Origin: Haemaphysalis longicornis
Taxonomy: Eukaryota; Arthropoda; Arachnida; Ixodida; Ixodidae
NCBI GenBank assembly: GCA_013339765.2
Contig: CM023448.1
Coordinates: 113,654,008 to 113,718,007 of the forward strand
Direction of reading: 5' to 3'
Length of the DNA stretch: 64,000 nucleotides
A model generated the notes under the pieces. The model worked only from the letters and a program-made list of their open reading frames with translations. It was not told where the DNA came from and searched no databases. Position numbers and translations under genes: made by a program. Positions 42,695 to 54,557 of this stretch are shown piece by piece. Each line of letters opens with the position of its first letter. The first letter of the stretch is position 1.

Positions 42695-45600
42695 TTTCGC
42701 AACAACCGACCCTGCAGGAAAGAATTCGTCAGTCCTTCATTCTCCAATGGAATGCTCGAGGTCTGAAAGGTCGCCTGGAAGATTTCAAGCAAAGGGTGTT
42801 GAAATACCACTTTCCTATTATTGTGATCTGTGAGCCAAATATCACGTCATTTCGTCTATCTGGATATGAACAATTTTCGTCGGATGCGAGTGGAAGTTCC
42901 AGCAAAGTGTTTAGTCTGCATTCGCCGTGACTTAACCTATATTAGGCACCAAGTTCCGGCCCACAGCAGCAATGAATATTGTTGCTTGTAACGGTGCAGT
43001 GTAAGACCAACACATTTTCAGTGATAGGTGGATATGTGTCACCCCGTGCACGATTCGATGATAACCACTTGGACACGATTATTGACGGCTGCCCTGGACC
43101 TCACATCATTGTAGGTGACTTCAATGCGCACCATGAGATTCTGGGGAAGCATTGTGAACACCACAAGAGGCGACGTCTCGCGAACTTTATTCAGACTCAT
43201 GATTTGGACATTCTGAATGATGGTTCGCCGACATTTTTCCAGGGCGCAACTTACAGCAGCTGCCTAGACCTCGCACTTATATCTAGACGCCTTGTGTCCA
43301 AAGCAGCGTGGTGCGCTGATGTTGACTCCTACGGAAGTGACCACGTGCCCACATATGTTCAGTTTACTTGGTACCAAGGTTCACAACGAACACGGGTACA
43401 ACGTTATACTGACTGGCAGGCCTTTCGGTATTCTGTTGAATTGTCGTGTAATAGCTCGGATTCCGTGACTGATTTTGAACTGAGCATTGTCCAGGCAACC
43501 AGGGATGCATCACGAAGTGCCACATGCTCCTCTCAAGGGAATCCGGGGGACGCTTTGTATCAGATGCTTCGCGCTGTTAGACGTCGCGCTGAAAGGAGGT
43601 ACAGACGGACAAAAGCTGTCTCTGACCTGAGAGCGTCTCGCAAAGCTCAGAAACTTGTGCAGCAGTTATTTAGAGAAGCTTCGCCGACAACGCTGGAGAT
43701 CCTTCTGCTCCAGATTAGACCCACGAAAGCCACTTTCTAGGATATGGCAGATCGTTCGGGCGTTGCCATCTACACCCACTCAGCAGCATCCATTTCGAGC
43801 TCTGGCCGTATACCAGAACCGCATGGACACAGATGTTGCCGAAGACTTCTGCATTCAAGTGGCAAGGGACAATGCTGCAGGCATGGCTCCATTACATCGC
43901 TGTGCTCCTCCAACTGCGGATAGCCGCCTAGACGTGCCTTTTACGCTCCACGAGCTCATTGTAGCGCTCTCTGCTTCGGCTCGTTCTACAGCTCCTGGGC
44001 CTGATGGAATAACGTACCGTGCACTTTGCCATCTCGGCACGCAAGGAAACAAAGCTCTGTTAGACCTCTACAACTTCTATTGGTGTTCTGGGTCTGTCCC
44101 AAACCACTGGAAAAGAAGTCGTTTAGTGGCTGTCCTGAAGCCTGGCAAGTCTCCACGAGACATTTCGTCCTACAGGCCAGTGGCATGGCTAGCTGTGTCA
44201 GCAAAGTGATGGAGCGTATGGTGCTCGCTCGTCTGGAATGGTTTCTGGAGAAGCGTGGCTTGTACCCAGACGCCATGACAGGCTTTCGCAAAGGACGTTC
44301 CTCAATAGACAGCGTTATTGACCTTGTGACTACCGTCGAGAACGAGAAACACCGCCGTCGTCTTACAGCTACCGTGTTCCTGGACATTAAGGGATCATTT
44401 GATAATGTGTCCCATGATGCCATTCTGATGCCCTTGAGTCCATTGGTATTGGAGGACGGTTGCATCAGTGGATAGCAAGCTATCTCCGCGGACGGATGGT
44501 TTTTATGTCCACACTTGATGGAGTGACATCCGATCACCCCGTCACGCGCGGCGTGCCACAAGGAGGAGTCCTCAGCCCTACGCTATTTACCCTGGCTCTC
44601 ATAGGAATCACTAAGTGCTCCCTAAAACAGTATCAGTATCTGCCTATGCGGATGATATTTGCATCTTGGACATCAGGTGTAACGCGACTTCACGTGCAAG
44701 CACGGCTTCAGAAAGCAGTATCTGCCACTTTGACGTACCTACGTCGCCAAGGACTTGAAATTTCAACGTCAAAAAGTGCAACATTGGCATTTACCCGAAA
44801 ACCCATGATATGCTACCCGGTAAAGATCGAAGGAGCTGTTATTCCATGTGTCACGCATCATAAATTTCTCGGCGTGACAATTGATAGAGACCTGTCATGG
44901 TCAAAACATGTCTCGGCACTAAGAAGGAAATTACAAAGTTTCACCCACGTCCTTCAACATATGGCAGGGAAATCATGGGGCCCATCGGTTTCATCGCTGT
45001 TGCGCCTTTACCAGGCGCTCTTTATTGGCTATTTGTAATACAGCGCCCCTATAGTGTGTAACCTTCGGCGATCGTCATTACGCGTGCTTCAAAGTGCACA
45101 GGCACAAGCCCTACGAATCTGTTCGGGGTTGCCTCGATGCACATCAACACGTGGAACGATCGCAGAAGCGCGAGTCTGCCCAATTCAAGTCTACCTCGCG
45201 CAAGAACCTCTTCGTGTGCACCTCCGACATCTGACAAGACATGAGTGCCATCCACTGTCGAGTGTTTTCAGGTACCGGCCGAATTCAAACTACTCCCGAA
45301 GTATTTCGGCGCAGCAACATTTGATTCCATTCAGATTTGCAGTCGCCAAAATATCAGAAGTGCCTCTATGGATTGTACCTGATCTACAGGTGCGGTTGTC
45401 GATTCCTGGAATCGGTAAAAAATCCCACATGGCGTCTTCGGTCCTAAGACAACTTTCACTATTTTACATCAGTGAAATGTACGGAGAGGCGTCGCATGTT
45501 TTTGTTGACGGCTCGGTCACGGCGTCTTCGTCGGCAGCGGCAGTGGTTATGCCTGGGAAGGACCTGACCAAACGTTTCAAGATTACTTACAGGACGTCGT

Positions 45601-46370
45601 CTACCGCAGCAGAACTGGTCGGTTTACGCGAAGCGCTCCGCACCATTTCTTGTGAAAGGCCACAGCAGCGGATTATCTTTTGCGACTGCAAACCAGCGCT
45701 GCGGGTACTAAGGTACCCAATGAAGAGAGGTGCGTACGATCAGCTGACCACTGATGTCGCTATCCTGTTTAAAGAGTTGAATGAAAAGGGCCACACGCTG
45801 GTGTTTCAGTGGATACCAAGTCACTGTGGCATCGCTGGAAATGAGTTGGCGGATGCAGAAGCACAGCAGGCACACCACAATGGAACTCTTCTGTCTATAC
45901 CCATCACAAGGCAGGATGCTAACGCGGTACTCTACGGAGCGCGTAAACAAGCTGCAGCCTTGCATTCGTCGGACCCGCAGAATCGACATGAACGCCTTCA
46001 CAAGCTCGATCCAGAGCGGACGTTCTGGGTCAGTCATGCTCCTCGTCTTCGCCGAAGTCAAGAGACATTGCTACACAGGCTGCGTCTTGGAGTAGCATTG
46101 ACTCGGAAGTATCTTCACACAATTGGGCTAGAGGACAGCCCAGACTGCCTTCTGTGCGGTTGTCCTGAGACTATCGAACATTTGCTTAGTGCTTGTCCAA
46201 AGTACTCGAGTGAGCGAATGAACCTTGAGACAGCTTTACTACGCTTGGACACTCGCCCTCTGTCCGAACAAAAGATCTTGGGCACGTGGGCTGACAACAG
46301 GAAGCAAAGCCTAGCCGTTAAAGCCCTGCTTACATTTCTTGGTGACTCCTCTTTGGATTCTCGCCTCTAG
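42685..46370 (+). pseudogene. LINE 1 ORF2 (EN-RT-RNase H), frameshifted
   Basis: The endonuclease starts with FILQWNARGLKGR (42730), then VICEPN, IIVGDFNAHH (near 43110) and YGSDHVPTYV (43330). Reverse transcriptase runs from APGPDGITYRAL (43990) through LTATVFLDIKGSFDNV, PQGGVLSPTLF (44560) and an intact YADD near 44650 that sits in a shifted frame. From 45054 to 46370 the frame is open: linker, RNase H (FVDGSVTASSSAA, TAAELVGLREAL, CDCKPALRVL, WIPSHCGIAGNELAD) and a terminal Cys/His motif (CLLCGCPETIEHLLSAC). About five breaks separate the blocks. The usual Asp of RNase H motif 3 is within CDCK. Confidence 0.8.
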
Positions 46371-46663
46371 GTTGCGACAAAATTGAACAGACTGCGAAAT
46401 AATGTCTGAGCAGTTTCTTTTTTTTTTTCATGGATGATATAGTCATGTGCTTAAAAGTGAACTGTAGTCATCTGATTCAGCGCCCCGTTGTACGTGGGAC
46501 GTTTATTGGTTTACTGCTTGTACATAGTTCATTTGTCGCTTTCATTGTCATTCCCCATACCTTCCATATTCATTCCTTTCTCTTTCTGTCCCCAGTACCC
46601 TCCCCCCAGAGGGAAGTAGCAGGCCCAAGATCAATTTCTCAGGCCGACCTCTTCTCCTTTTTC

Positions 46664-46681
46664 AATAAACATTTACTCTCT
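46664..46681 (+). terminator. LINE 1 3' end: AATAAA and CT-rich tail
   Basis: AATAAA at 46664-46669, then about 6 bases, then ACTCTCTCT directly before the target duplication. Confidence 0.6.
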
Positions 46682-46692
46682 CTAATAACGAC

Positions 46693-46892
46693 CATCGCGT
46701 TAAAAAACGCATCCCGTACGTAGCCGGAATGAAACCTGGGTCCATCGCGTTATGACGCCGACGCCTGTCCGATTTCTCCACTTCGGCATGCTAGAAGCGA
46801 ACGACAAGCAGCAGGTACCGGTTCGCGCCGTACACCCCAAACCCGGGCGTTAGGCCTACGCATAGTGCACACCCGAGAGTTGCTGTGGGTAT
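46693..46892. other. 200 bp separating the two LINEs
   Basis: GC-rich, with no recognised element. It carries a second CATCGCGTTA near 46744 that echoes the bases after the LINE 1 target (46694). This is the only host-like DNA between two head-to-tail insertions. Confidence 0.4.
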
Positions 46893-47103
46893 TCTGGGAA
46901 AGTCGGTCGCCACGAATTTTTCGGAGGACCATCCCGCCCCTGATGTCCAAAATTGTGCATACGAGTTTCCTTTCATCGAGAGGATCACGTAGGTACCAAA
47001 ATTTGGGCGATTTAGCCCACTTTTGGCGATTTGGCGAGCATTTTCCTTCAGCGAGGCGAGGCAGCCCAGCTAAGCCTAACGAGGGAAACCGACGAGTAAG
47101 GGC

Positions 47104-49256
47104 ATGGCGACGGCCACGTCGACGGCCGCCGCCGCCGCCGCGGGCGTGCCCGGACCTGCCCAGCGGGCGGAGAATCGGCGCGCCGACGTAGAAGACTTCC
47201 AAGAATCCTGCGAAATGGATGTGACTACTGCGGACTCTCCTCAACGCGAGCAGACTGTGTCGGACTGTGTGTCGGTGAGGACTGTTACCACGCGCTCCGG
47301 CATCGACGGCGACGAAATCGACGGCAACGAGCGTCCGCGCGCCGACGACGAGCCGGAGGGAGGTGACGACCACGCCGGGTGGACCCGCGTGTCTCATCAG
47401 CGTCGTCGCAAGAAATCTGTGAGTGTTCTGGAAGCTTCCACGCAGCGAGCTTCGTCACACGCCGGTAAGCCTAACGCTTCGCAACGCCACGTTCAACCTA
47501 CGCGAGCTCAGTTCGCGAGCAAGATTAACGCCAACATGGCGAAGACGGCGCGCATGCCCAATTTCGCCCCGAGAGACGAGTTCCGCGTGGTCATGCGGCC
47601 ACGTGGCGGCCTACAAGTAGGCAAGGTGCCGCTGATCGACCTGCGAAGAGCCATTTTCGCAGCGGCCAAAGCGAGCGAGGAAGCCGAGCGGGGAGGACAC
47701 CATGCTGCCGAACCTCGCTCAGAACATTCTAGTAGTCAGTACCCCGAGCTGGGAAAGGATGATGCAATACGAGGTCGTGAAGAAGATCGCGATCGGAGGA
47801 CGAGAGTTCGAGACCTACGCGTATCGGGCGGCGCCGGAGGACACCTCTCGCGGCGTAATACATGGCGTGGGTCCGGAAGACACCGCGGACGACATATTTC
47901 GCCACGTGGTCAACAAACACAACCCCACTGCCGGTGACGCTCACCGCCTCGGCCAGTCGACGGCGGTCGTCATCTTGTTTCACGGAAGCAAAGTGCCGTT
48001 TTACGTGCGGTTACGGCGGCGTAGTTACGAGGATGCTACCTGTATCGGCAGCACAAGGAAGTTTGCAAGATTTGCGGACAGATCGGCCACAGAAAGGACG
48101 TGTGTCCCACGCCGAACGTTCGGGTATGTTTCGCCTGCGGGCAGAAGAACCCGGGCGACGGGCACAAGAGTCAATGCAAGCCGCGGTGCCGTCTGTGCGG
48201 CGGCCCACACCCCACGGGCGAGGGCTCGTGCAAACACAAATTCAAGACCCCATACCAAGTCCGCAAGCGGCAGTGGGAGCGGAAACTCGAAGAAGAAACG
48301 CGCGAAGGCGGCCACGTCGGCGCCGGCGCTCAAAGTCAGACTTTCTAGAAGGGACGACTTCCCCGAACTCGCCCCGCCGCGCGGCAGCAGCCGCGGCAGG
48401 AGCGCGTCGCGCGGGAGTGCGCCAGCGCAGGAGCGCATCGCGCGGCCGTCGCGCCACGTCGCGAGGCCCCGCATCCTGGGCGACGATCACGTACGGTGCA
48501 GCTGGCGGAGCAGCTGCCGCGCCGGCTCGCCAACGCTCAAAGTCCGCTCGTCGCGAGTGCTCGGCGTCCAGACGGAGAAGCGCTAGCCGCTCGTCGCCAC
48601 GACGCAGCAACGACACGAAGCAAACGAGAGCCTCCCCGGAGACCGTGGAACTACGCAAGATGGTGAAAGAGCTACAAGCCACCGTACACGCCCAGCGAGT
48701 GACCATCGAGCAGCTCACCACGAAGCTCGAAGAGCTATGGGGGCCAAAGTCGACCACGGGGTCAAAGCCCGCACCCGCGGAGACAACGAACGCTAGCCCG
48801 GCGGAACGTCCGAGCCGGGCGACGAGTTGGAAGCAACCGCCGCCAGTGAGAGGACCCGATGCCGGAGCCGGCGGAGGAGCGACGGGAATCCCCGGCCCAC
48901 GAATACTACATAGAAGAGGAATGCGACGAGGACGCCGACGACGTGGGCTCCAGCGTGTCGGTCTCCGCATCGAACGTCCTCGACCTGAGCAAGACGCCGG
49001 GCTACGCCGGCTTGAACAACCGCATCAGAAGAATAGAAGCCAGATGAACCGCTGGGGTAGAGACCTCGAGGTCCTGGAGAAGAGAATCACCAACAGGCTG
49101 ATGCAAGCTTTCCAGCAGCAGATGCAAGCCTTCCAACAACAGATGCAAACTGCTATGCAGCAGCAGATACAACAACAATTCAGCAAACTGACGGCACCCG
49201 CGTGCGGAGTCGTACAAGAACACAACAACCAGGTCACCGTCAACGTATCACCATGA
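47104..49256 (+). pseudogene. LINE 2 ORF1 (gag-like)
   Basis: It starts MATATSTAAAAAAGVPG and has an acidic N-terminal part with DDEPEGGDDHAGWTRV near residue 80, a feature shared with LINE 1 ORF1. After a frame shift near 47700-47870 the middle has three CCHC-type knuckles at 48050-48240 (KICGQIGHRKDVC, VCFACGQKNPGDGHKSQC, CRLCGGPHPTGEGSC). A long basic Arg/Ser-rich region, a coiled coil (ELRKMVKELQATVHAQRV) and a Gln-rich repeat (QAFQQQMQAFQQQMQ near 49110) follow. The coiled coil probably drives multimerisation. The stop TGA overlaps the ORF2 ATG. Confidence 0.72.
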
Positions 49257-52200
49257 TGACGACGGCCCGACATCGCACCTCGCTACGAATCTGGCACTGG
49301 AACGCGAACGGCTTTCGGTGCCGGAAAGCGGTCCTACAACAGCACCTCCGCACCCTGGCGCCGACGGAGCAACCCGACGTCATCATGGTGCAGGAAACTC
49401 ACGCGGAAGACGTCCGGCGCAGTGTCCTTGCCGGGCTACAGGACGCACGCCAGCCCGCCGAGCGCTCGCACCTGCGGGCGCGGAGCGGCGCAGGGCGTGT
49501 GCACCTTCGTCCGAAAGGGCATCGCGTTCGTCAAGCACGACGCACTCATGGGAAGCCGCGGCAGCGTCGATCGAGCTATGCGCGACCGAGCTGACGGTGG
49601 CCACCGGCAGACGCACGGGAAAGAGCACGAGCACGACCGTGATGGCGGTCAACGTGTACAGAAACCGCAGCACCGCAGCACAAGTTCAAGTCACTACTGC
49701 ACAAAGCACGCGGAGCGGTCTCCGCATGCGACGGCGCCGTCGTCGTCGCGTGCGGGGAACTTCAACGCCACGACACAAAGAGCTCGGCCACGCCGATACT
49801 TCGGTCAACGGCCGGGACCTGCTGGAGGACGCCGCGGAAGCGACTACGTTCTCCTCACGGACCCATCGCACCCCACGCGCATCGGCACGTCCACAGTCAG
49901 AGACACTACCCGGACCTGGCGTTCTTGCACTTGCCCGACGACCGGACGGCGAGCTGGAGAAACACGGAGTGAAACCTGGGGAGCGATCATTACATAATCG
50001 AAGTCGTCGTCCCGCTCCGGCCCAACGGCAGAGGCGGTGACGACACCGGAGACGGGAGCATCAAGCACGACTCACAAACTGGCACGAGTTTCGTTACCGA
50101 GGATTTGGGCGAGATCAAAGATATCGAAGAGTGGTCGAGAAGCATAGTCGCGGCCGCGGAAAGGCGACGACCATCACGGAAACGTCCGAGGAGACCGCGC
50201 GCATGGACCCCCGGCTCGCGCACATGCTGGAGGCGCGACGCTCGCTACAACAAACGATGGAAGCGGCAGCGGCACAACCGTGCCCTTCGCAAGAGAATCG
50301 CAACGCTCGGCCGAGAAATCGAAAAGTACAGTCGCCAGCTATGCGCGCAGCAGTGGTTCGAGCTGTTGCAGCGAGGCCGACGGCCAGCTCCACCGGGGCG
50401 GCACGTGGAAACTCCCTCCGCCACCTGATGGACGAAAGCCAAGAGTAAAGAAGTACCAACGACACCGGCTCGCGCAGATCATGTACGCGGCGACGAAAGG
50501 AGCTCGGGGAGCGGGAGGTTCACAAGCGTCTCAACGAGCGCTACCTTCCCGAGACCGCGAGAGAACGGCACGGAGAATATGCCGGCCCGCCCAACCCCTC
50601 GCTCGACAGAGACATCGAGGTGTGGGAAGTCCGGCGCGCGACCCAGGCCCTGAACTGCCGGTCGGGCGGCGGGCCCGGACCGAGTCACGAACAAGGCGCT
50701 GCGCAACCTGAGCGACGCGGCCGTAACCTCACTCACGAAGTACTTAACGAGCGCTGGCGAGCCGGCAGCCTCCCGCGACAGTGGAAGACGGCCAAGACGA
50801 TACTCATTCCCAAGCCCAACAAGCCGCCGGGCATAGAGAGCCTGCGCCCCATCTCCCTCACGTCGTGCGTGGGAAGTGCTGGAGCACGTTCTCAACGACC
50901 GGTGGCAGCGGTACCTGGAGACGAACGACCTGTACCCCGACTCGATGCTGGGATTCCGCTCGCGTCTGGGGACGCAGGACGCGATGCTACTGCTGCAGCG
51001 CGAGGTGCTGGCCCCGCCAACGAGGCCGACCTCGGACAACCGCGCCATCCTGGGCCTGGACCTGCAGAGCGCCTTCGACAAGGTGAAGCACTCGGCGATC
51101 CTGGCCCAAGTGTCCCGGCTCGGCCTGGGACAGCGTTCCTACAACTACATCCGGACTTTCCTAACCGGCCGCACGGCCCGACTGGAGGTGGGCCAAATGC
51201 AACTAGAAGAGCGAGAGCTGGGCAGCGTCGGCACGCCGCAGGGCTCGGTGATCTCGCCGCTGTTGTTCAACTTGGTCATGATCGGCGTGGCCCGTCGCCT
51301 GGACGAGCTGCCCGACGTAAAGTATACGATCTACGCCGACGACATCACGCTGTGGGTGTCGGGCGGCAGCGACGGCCACATCGAGTCGGCACTGCAAGAG
51401 GCGGTGGACGGCATCGAGGAGAGCCTGCGCGGCACGGGTCTCCGGTGCGCTCCGCAAAAGTCGCAGCTGCTGATCGTGCCTCCGTCGGGCCGGTATCACA
51501 AGAAGGCGTCGGCCGAAGCGGAGCGCAGCATCGTGGTGCGAGCGAGCGACGGCACGGCCATACCCAAGGCGACGAGCATACGCGTTCTCGGCATGCACGT
51601 GGACGCGAGCCGCCGCTACAACAACATCACCGTGGAACGGCTGATCACGAAGATGGGCATCGCCACGCGCCTCGTCAAGCGACTGGCGACGCGAGCGCGC
51701 GGCATGAGAGAAGCGAGCCTGCTGCGGTTGCTGCAGGCGTTCGTCGTGAGCCAGGTGGCTTACGTGGGAGCGTTTCACGAATGGAGGACCCAGGAACGAG
51801 CCAAGATCGACGCGGCGATCCGCAAGTCATACCGGGCGGCCCTGGGCCTACTCAACGGCACGAGCAACGCGGCCCTCGCGTCTCTGGGAGTGCACAACAC
51901 GCTCGCGGAGATCAGCGAGGCGCAGAGAGTGGCGCAGCTGGAACGCCTGGGGTCGACCCGGACGGGCCGGAGACTGCTGCAACGCGTAGGACTGGGCTAC
52001 CCCTTCGAGGAGGAGGACGAGCTGATCCCGCTACGAGACGACATAGCCAACAGCGTGGTGGTGCCCCCGCTTCCGAAGAACGTCGCGCCGGGACGGAACT
52101 CGGAACGGAGAATGGCGGCGGGCGTGCGCGCTCGCCAAGGAGTACAACGAGAGAGGCGATGCGGTTGTTCGTGGACGCCTCCAAACATCGGGACCGAGAC

Positions 52201-53111
52201 GACGCCTACGCGGTGGTGGCGGTGCGAGCCGCCACGGGAGAACTACTGAGCGCCGGCAGCGTGCGCGCCAAGTCCGCCAGACAGGCGGAGGAGGCGGCGA
52301 TCGCGCTGGCCCTGCTCCACCCGGGGACGAAGACGGTGTTCAGCGACTCCAAGTCCGCGATAGCCAACTTCGCCAGGGGCACGGTGTGCAAGACGACGAT
52401 GCGCGTCCTTTCCGGCATCGGAGAGGGAGCGCGCAGGAACACCAGCACGACCATCCGGTGGTTTCCGGCTCACATGGGCCGGGAGCTCCGCAACGGCCAC
52501 CGAAACGTCAACGAGGCAGCCGACGCCGCGGCCGTGATCTCGCCACGTGCCGAGCCGCGCCAGCGACGGACGCCGACGTCGACGAGGAATCGAGCGAAGA
52601 AGAAGACTACGACGCGGAACCCCTGACCACGTACGGCGCGACGCTGCGCTGGTACAGGGAAGAGAGGCGGGCCTACCCTCCGCCCCATCCGGGGCTCGCG
52701 AGGAGGGAGGCCGTGCTTCTGCGGCAACTACAGACTCGGACGGTGCTGACGCCGGCGCTCGCGCGCCACGTGTGCCCGGACCTGTATGAAGACTGTGTGT
52801 GCAGTGTTTGTGCGCGAGTGACCGCGGACCTGACCCACCTGATGTGGGGTTGTGAAAGACACGACGCGAGTGACGGGAGGCCGACCCTCCCTCCGGACGT
52901 TACGGACTCGATCGGCTCTTCGGAGCGCGAACACCAGCTAAGGGCTATCCAGCGGCTCGAGGCTGCACTGGGCAAGCAACGGCGAAAGGAGAACCCGCAC
53001 TCCTCTCGGCCTCCTCCTGCGGGAGCGAGGGCTAGGGGAGACAGCGGCGGCACTCCAAGTAGCCCGCGCCGACCAGACGCAGGCCTCGGGGTCGGCCCGA
53101 CGCCGCAGTGA
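49253..53111 (+). pseudogene. LINE 2 ORF2 (EN-RT-RNase H), frameshifted
   Basis: The endonuclease opens with RIWHWNANGFRC, then VIMVQETHAED (49380), CGDFNATTQ (near 49750, other frame) and GSDHYIIEVVVP (near 49985). Reverse transcriptase: SLPRQWKTAKTILIPKP (50780), LGLDLQSAFDKVKHSAIL (51050), GTPQGSVISPLLFN (51230) and an intact TIYADDITLW (51335). Frame 50876-52249 is open for 457 codons. RNase H is in a shifted frame from 52158 (MRLFVDASKHRD, AEEAAIALALL, VFSDSKSAIANF, NEAADAAA). The terminal Cys/His motif (CVCSVCARVTADLTHLMWGC) is in a third frame ending at 53111. All catalytic motifs survive although the frame is broken several times. Confidence 0.8.
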
Positions 53112-53203
53112 GCGGCGAAGACTACGGGACGGTGAAGCCCTGCGAGCAGTAGTATTAACTCTATGCCTGCGAGGCCTGACCCGTCCCCGACTGCAGGAGA
53201 TCC

Positions 53204-53225
53204 AATAAAGTCCTTTCTCTCTCTC
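53204..53225 (+). terminator. LINE 2 3' end: AATAAA and CT tail
   Basis: AATAAA at 53204-53209, then TCCTTTCTCTCTCTCT up to the target duplication. Same layout as LINE 1. Confidence 0.65.
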
Positions 53226-53238
53226 TCTGGGAAAGTCG

Positions 53239-54425
53239 TGCGAACCTCCAGAGTAGCACATACTCGCCGTGTGGGATTGGCCAACCAAAGAATCCATCAC
53301 GAGAAAGCTTCGGGTTCAACCATAGTCATCGTTACACGGAGTGGTGCATGATTTAACGCGTTTTCTTTCGTTTCATTACGCAACAACATACGCCCACGAC
53401 TATTTTTCATTAAAATAACACTGCAAGTATCAGTTATGTGCCATTGTTTTACCTCAAATGTCCCTAATGTTTGCTTTTTTGCTCAACAATGTTGACAAAT
53501 AGGAAGTATCGTACCAGCTTTAGTAGTTCGAAAATCATTTTGCTAATATATTCGTCCCTTTCAAGAGTTCTCGTTAAAAAATGTTCTGGGTATTTTTAAC
53601 TCCGGACACGACGAAATACGATTGGCTTAACAGCTTCGCTGTTAAAAATTATTCCCGTGGTTTAAATTTACCTGTACTCGATTACGTTTCAACTCATCAC
53701 TGTGCTTAAAACCCGAAAGTTTGAAATTTTAATGCTGCTGAAAAAATGTTTCAAAAATCCGAATCTTGCAATTTTTACAAATGTACAAGTTTAGAAAATG
53801 TGGTCCAATACACCCTGTGGAGGTGGTAGGGAAGCGAAGATTTATACACCACCTACCACGGGGGACTACGGCCCGGTAGCGTTACCACACGTCACACTGT
53901 ACCTGTAACACGTTCTTTAGTATTTCATTTCTATGCGTCATCAGAACGGCCTTATGATCGGTGTGATGCACGCTAAGACTTCGTTGTCACTGCACTTATA
54001 TTCTTCGTGAATGTTCAAGGGAAACTGAGGCAGTTTTCAATCTGCTGAATACACAGAAATTCGGAAGCGTTGACCTTAAACACCTTACCTACCAGGTGTT
54101 TTTCTTTTTTTTTTTTTTTGGTCGAAATAGTGGCGTAATAGGCGAATAAACAAGCGCCATCGCCACGCCCCCGCGACGCGCAGAGCTAAGGGGAGGAGGA
54201 TGGCCCGAGAGTGAAAGGAGTCGTGGTGACGTCATCGTGAGGAGCGATAGGGAGCCGCGGCAAGTGTTCGGCCCCTGCTGCTGCCTTTCTCAGCGTGCCG
54301 CCCGCCAACGTTAGCTTTCCTGAGCCCCGTGCTGTGTTTTGTTTTTATTTAGCAACTATGTAGTAGTGGAAACTTTTTCAGTGCTGCGTTGTACTGCTTC
54401 ACAATCGTGCCGAGGAAGCGGAGTA
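53239..54425. other. unassigned DNA
   Basis: AT-rich to 54100, then a T run (54105-54119) and a GC-rich stretch leading to the THAP exon, which may be its promoter region. No other feature recognised. Confidence 0.4.
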
Positions 54426-54428
54426 ACC

Positions 54429-54541
54429 ATGCCGAGGTTCTGCTCGGCATTCGGTTGCAACAGCACCTATGGCCGCGATAAAGTGGTCTTTCACAGCTTC
54501 CCGCGGGCACCGAAACTCGCTGCTCAGTGGGTTGCTCCTAC
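54429..54541 (+). CDS. lone THAP domain first exon
   Basis: The ATG at 54429 opens MPRFCSAFGCNSTYG, with C5 and C10 as the first two zinc ligands. It continues VVFHSFPRAPKL and QW, the standard first half of a THAP domain. A donor (CCTAC/GTAAAG) at 54541 ends it, just before an in-frame stop. The second half (C-x2-H and AVP box) was not found downstream in this window, so the gene is incomplete here or its next exon is unrecognised. The leader at 54380-54428 is GC-moderate and has no obvious upstream ATG. Confidence 0.65.
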
Positions 54542-54557
54542 GTAAAGAGGGAACACT

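Larger units (their letters stand above)
40999..46681 (+). mobile_element. near-full-length LINE 1 (I-type, RNase H-bearing)
   Basis: CTAATAACGAC at 40988-40998 and 46682-46692 is read as the target duplication. Between them lie a 5' UTR of about 220 bp, ORF1, ORF2, a 300 bp 3' UTR, AATAAA at 46664 and a CT-rich tail. RNase H after reverse transcriptase plus a CCHC ORF1 fits the I superfamily. Confidence 0.8.
46906..53225 (+). mobile_element. near-full-length LINE 2 (GC-rich, I-type)
   Basis: TCTGGGAAAGTCG at 46893-46905 and 53226-53238 is read as the target duplication, with the 3' copy directly after the CT tail. The element is strongly GC-biased (CGC/GCG-rich third positions) against a much less GC-rich surround. 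It holds ORF1 and ORF2 overlapping at ATGA, then AATAAA and CTCTCTCT. Confidence 0.82.

Noticed and set aside
48242..52934. Long minus-strand open frames in the LINE 2 region
   Set aside because: They are antisense shadows caused by the high GC content; domains are on the plus strand.
40988..53238. A single large element covering both LINEs
   Set aside because: Each has its own ORF1, ORF2, AATAAA and flanking direct repeat.
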